The notes under the pieces were generated by a model. That model worked only from the letters and a program-made list of their open reading frames with translations. It was not told the DNA's origin and made no database searches. Below are positions 62,040 to 64,000 of a stretch of 64,000 nt of DNA, in pieces (the stretch's first letter is position 1; the number at the start of each line of letters is the position of its first letter). Position numbers and translations under genes: made by a program. Source of the DNA: Nonomuraea ceibae (GTDB taxonomy: Bacteria > Actinomycetota > Actinomycetes > Streptosporangiales > Streptosporangiaceae); assembly GCF_019396325.1 (NCBI RefSeq), contig NZ_JAHKRO010000017.1, forward strand, positions 47,790 to 111,789. The letters run 5' to 3'.

Positions 62040-63020
62040 GTGGGCCGGGCTTCGGTGCCCGAGCGGGCTCGATACAAGGCGGTGACGTGGCCCAGCCTGC
62101 GCGGCTGCCTAGATCGGATGGCCGCCTCATGCGCGGCGCCCCGCTCGACGACCAAGAGGTGTCCGGGCGGGACGTCCCGTGGCAGGCGCTCCGCTACGAG
62201 CACACCATCCGGCTTCGCGCCCGCCTGCTGGAACAGGGCTGGTCAGCCGCATACATCAACAAGCACATGGTGGCGTTGCGCAGGGTGTTGAAGGAGGCGC
62301 GGCGGCTGGACCTCATCCCGCTGGATGACGCCGAACGCGCCGGCGACCTCAAGCCGGAGAAGGTGTCCGAACTCCCGGCCGGCGCCCACATCGACCCCGC
62401 CGTGCTTGGCTTGCTCCTGGCCGCGTGCGACAACCCCGACGACCTGGGAGCGCCCGGCGACGCCCGCCGACAGCGCCATCCTCGCCACCCTCTACACCTC
62501 CGGCCTGCGCCGCGAGGAGCTCGTCACCCGTACGCTCGCCGACTGGAATCCCGACGAGCAGTCGCTGCGCGTGCTCGGCAGGGGCAACAAGGAGCGCGTC
62601 GCCTACGTGCCCGCCGACACCGCCCGCCTGATCAAAGACTGGGTCGGCGTGCGCGGCCGTACCCCGGGTGCCCTGTTCCCGCCCATCCGCAAGGGCGGCC
62701 AGATACGCACCACCCCGGACGGGCGGCCCGCCCACATGACCGGCCAGGCCGTCCGCAAGATCCTCATCAAGCGGATCGGGCAGGCGTCCAAGCTCGACCC
62801 GGCCATCCTCGACCGGCGGGTCGCCCCGCACGACTTCCGCCGCACCTTCATCGGCGAACTCCTCGACGCAGGGGTGGACCTGGCCACCGCCCAAGCGCTG
62901 GTCGGGCACTCCTCCCCCGCCACCACCGCCCGCTACGACCGGCGCCCGGAGAAGACCCGCCGCGCCGCCGTACAGCGGCTACGGTTGCCCGACCCCGCCC
63001 GTGGCCGCCAGTCATCGTGA
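62040..63020 (+). pseudogene. Tyrosine integrase, frameshifted
   Basis: N-terminal pieces YKAVTWPSLRGCLDRMAA and, after a shift near 62130, LDDQEVSGRDVPWQALRYEH, YINKHMVALRRVLKEARRLD. A second shift near 62455 leads into DSAILATLYTSGLRREELVT, GRGNKERVAYVP, APHDFRRTFIGELLDAGVD, ALVGHSSPATTARYDRR. Catalytic Arg, HxxR, His and Tyr are all present in the C-terminal part. Two frameshifts disable it. It is a likely former integrase of the adjacent element. Confidence 0.75.
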
Positions 63021-63041
63021 ACCTGGGAACTCTGCTCACCC

Positions 63042-63521
63042 TTACGACTGGGGTTGCGATTCCGTTCGAGGATCATCGTCCTCGTCCCTGACCGCGATTG
63101 CTGTAACGACGATCCTCGTCCGCCTGACGTCGTTCAGAAGTGCTGCGAAGGTCCCCACTGCCAGGATCAAGAAGGCGACATTGATGCCGAACGCGAGCAC
63201 GCCTACCACGTTCGTGCTCAAGCTCCACAGAGGGTCATTGATCAAGAAGGGAATGATCACAGTGCCCAGCAGTACCGCCACTCGTAGCAGGATGCGGCTC
63301 AGAGACAAGTACAAATAGCTCCAGTAGGCAGCCTGATTCCGTCGATACCGGATAATGAGCGCAGCCTGTTCACGCTGTTCGCGCTCGCGATCAGCCGCCA
63401 CACGTCGGCTGCGCTTCGCCCACCTAGCCTGAATGCGCGGCGTAAGAAGATTCGTGACTATCCCGATAGGCAGGGCTAGTAGCAGCCCCAGCCAGAACCC
63501 CAGGTTGCCGATCTGCTCCAT
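63042..63521 (-). CDS. Three-TM membrane protein, unknown
   Basis: 159 aa from ATG 63521. TM1 near 8-26 (FWLGLLLALPIGIVTNLL), a basic helical linker (QARWAKRSRRVAADREREQR), then TM2 (VAVLLGTVIIPFLI) and TM3 (VVGVLAFGINVAFLILAVG). The tail is acidic. No family recognised. Confidence 0.7.
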   Translation of the reverse strand: MEQIGNLGFWLGLLLALPIGIVTNLLTPRIQARWAKRSRRVAADREREQREQAALIIRYRRNQAAYWSYLYLSLSRILLRVAVLLGTVIIPFLINDPLWSLSTNVVGVLAFGINVAFLILAVGTFAALLNDVRRTRIVVTAIAVRDEDDDPRTESQPQS

Positions 63522-63631
63522 GGCAACGACATTAGGCTCCAGCCACTCCGCATGTGGTCCGAATCGAAGCCAGACGCTAACCGCGCTCCCTCATACGGTC
63601 CTCTTCCCTGCGACGGAGAGGTCCGTTTCAC

Positions 63632-63967
63632 ATGCCCCGCCTGTTTCCCTTCACCACGAAGCAGCCCGCGCCCACGCCCACGGTCACCGATTGGGATGAC
63701 GAACTCCGGAGGCTGCTCCCGCCGCCGCCCACGGTTCTCCGCACGCACGTCATCACCCGCCAGTACTCCCCCAGATCCCGCCGCGCCCTGCGCCGCATGC
63801 TGCTGGCCGCTGAAGCGCGCGGCCTGCGCGCCACCGTCAAGCACGACCACAGCCACCTGTTCCGGCTGAACCTGCTCACCATCACCGGCCTCGCCCCGGC
63901 CATCAACGCGTTCCGCCGCCGCCTCGACCACGTCCGGCCCGCCGTGAAGCCGTGGTGGTCGCGATGA
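63632..63967 (+). CDS. Hypothetical protein (111 aa)
   Basis: From ATG 63632: PTVTDWDDELRRLLPPPPTV, SRRALRRMLLAAEARGLRAT, FRLNLLTITGLAPAINAFRR. The basic, helical composition suggests a nucleic-acid-binding role; unknown family. GGAGAGG is about 17 bases before the ATG. Its TGA overlaps the next ATG. Confidence 0.6.
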   Translation: MPRLFPFTTKQPAPTPTVTDWDDELRRLLPPPPTVLRTHVITRQYSPRSRRALRRMLLAAEARGLRATVKHDHSHLFRLNLLTITGLAPAINAFRRRLDHVRPAVKPWWSR

Positions 63968-64000
63968 ATCTCTCCAGCGCTGGCAGGTCCTGTCCATCAC
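63964..64000 (+). CDS. 5' end of a gene continuing beyond the window
   Basis: ATG 63964 overlaps the preceding stop (ATGA) and reads MNLSSAGRSCPS before the window ends. Too short to identify. Confidence 0.4.
   Translation, partial: MNLSSAGRSCPS

Noticed and set aside
15344..62040. tRNA genes as integration targets
   Set aside because: I looked for T-loop GGTTCGA-type motifs with matching acceptor stems near the integrase relics and found none convincing.

Overview
The window is high-GC DNA with frequent GTG starts, many 4-base stop/start overlaps (ATGA, GTGA, TTGA) and actinobacterial families (DUF574-type methyltransferase, SigE-type sigma factor, DUF6300, DUF6247, DUF6011). I read it as a mycelial actinomycete, perhaps Streptosporangiales/Nonomuraea-like; the genus is an inference. 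Most of the window is accessory DNA, with several integrated elements in different states of decay.

Region 1 (1-2.9 kb, minus strand): a 3'-incomplete STAND-type P-loop ATPase with a C-terminal TPR array made of almost identical 138-bp repeats. It is translationally coupled to a small two-TM protein.

Region 2 (3.3-23.1 kb, minus strand): a plasmid- or ICE-like replication and maintenance module. In transcription order it holds a Phd-like antitoxin, a 1030-aa protein, a nested-dyad/iteron region, SSB, a membrane protein, a ParB-like protein, a coiled-coil protein, a Cas4/RecB-like Fe-S nuclease, a phage-type putative ssDNA-binding protein, a WGR-like protein, a MoxR AAA+ ATPase, an HExxH-VWA protein, a prim-pol, and then small genes that are coupled or decayed. 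No relaxase or TraB/FtsK translocase is visible.

Region 3 (23-28.6 kb): scar tissue. It contains phosphotransferase remnants, a 448-aa unknown protein, a truncated tyrosine recombinase, an XRE regulator and a frameshifted zinc-finger integrase.

Region 4 (28.6-36 kb): an XRE-SUMF1 fusion with a class IV aminotransferase (minus), then a plus-strand set that ends in a compact RiPP-like operon. That operon has a class I methyltransferase, an HExxH putative peptide hydroxylase, a 2OG-Fe(II) oxygenase, a paralogue of that oxygenase lacking its metal ligands, a 61-aa candidate precursor peptide and a strong terminator. I consider this the best candidate for an undescribed system.

Region 5 (35.6-39.5 kb): a full-length dnaE (Pol III alpha) with a coupled DUF6300 gene.

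Region 6 (39.7-63 kb): mixed prophage and gene remnants (frameshifted endolysin, NUDIX, PAP2-like and tail proteins) with intact genes between them: toxin-antitoxin-like pairs, an NLP-type secreted protein, an XRE-TM protein, SigE plus a propeller-like partner, and a PIN protein. A segmental duplication (about 47.8-50.2 and 58.2-60.0 kb) carries two diverged copies of a two-TM membrane protein. The region ends with a frameshifted tyrosine integrase, a membrane protein and a small coupled gene pair running off the window.
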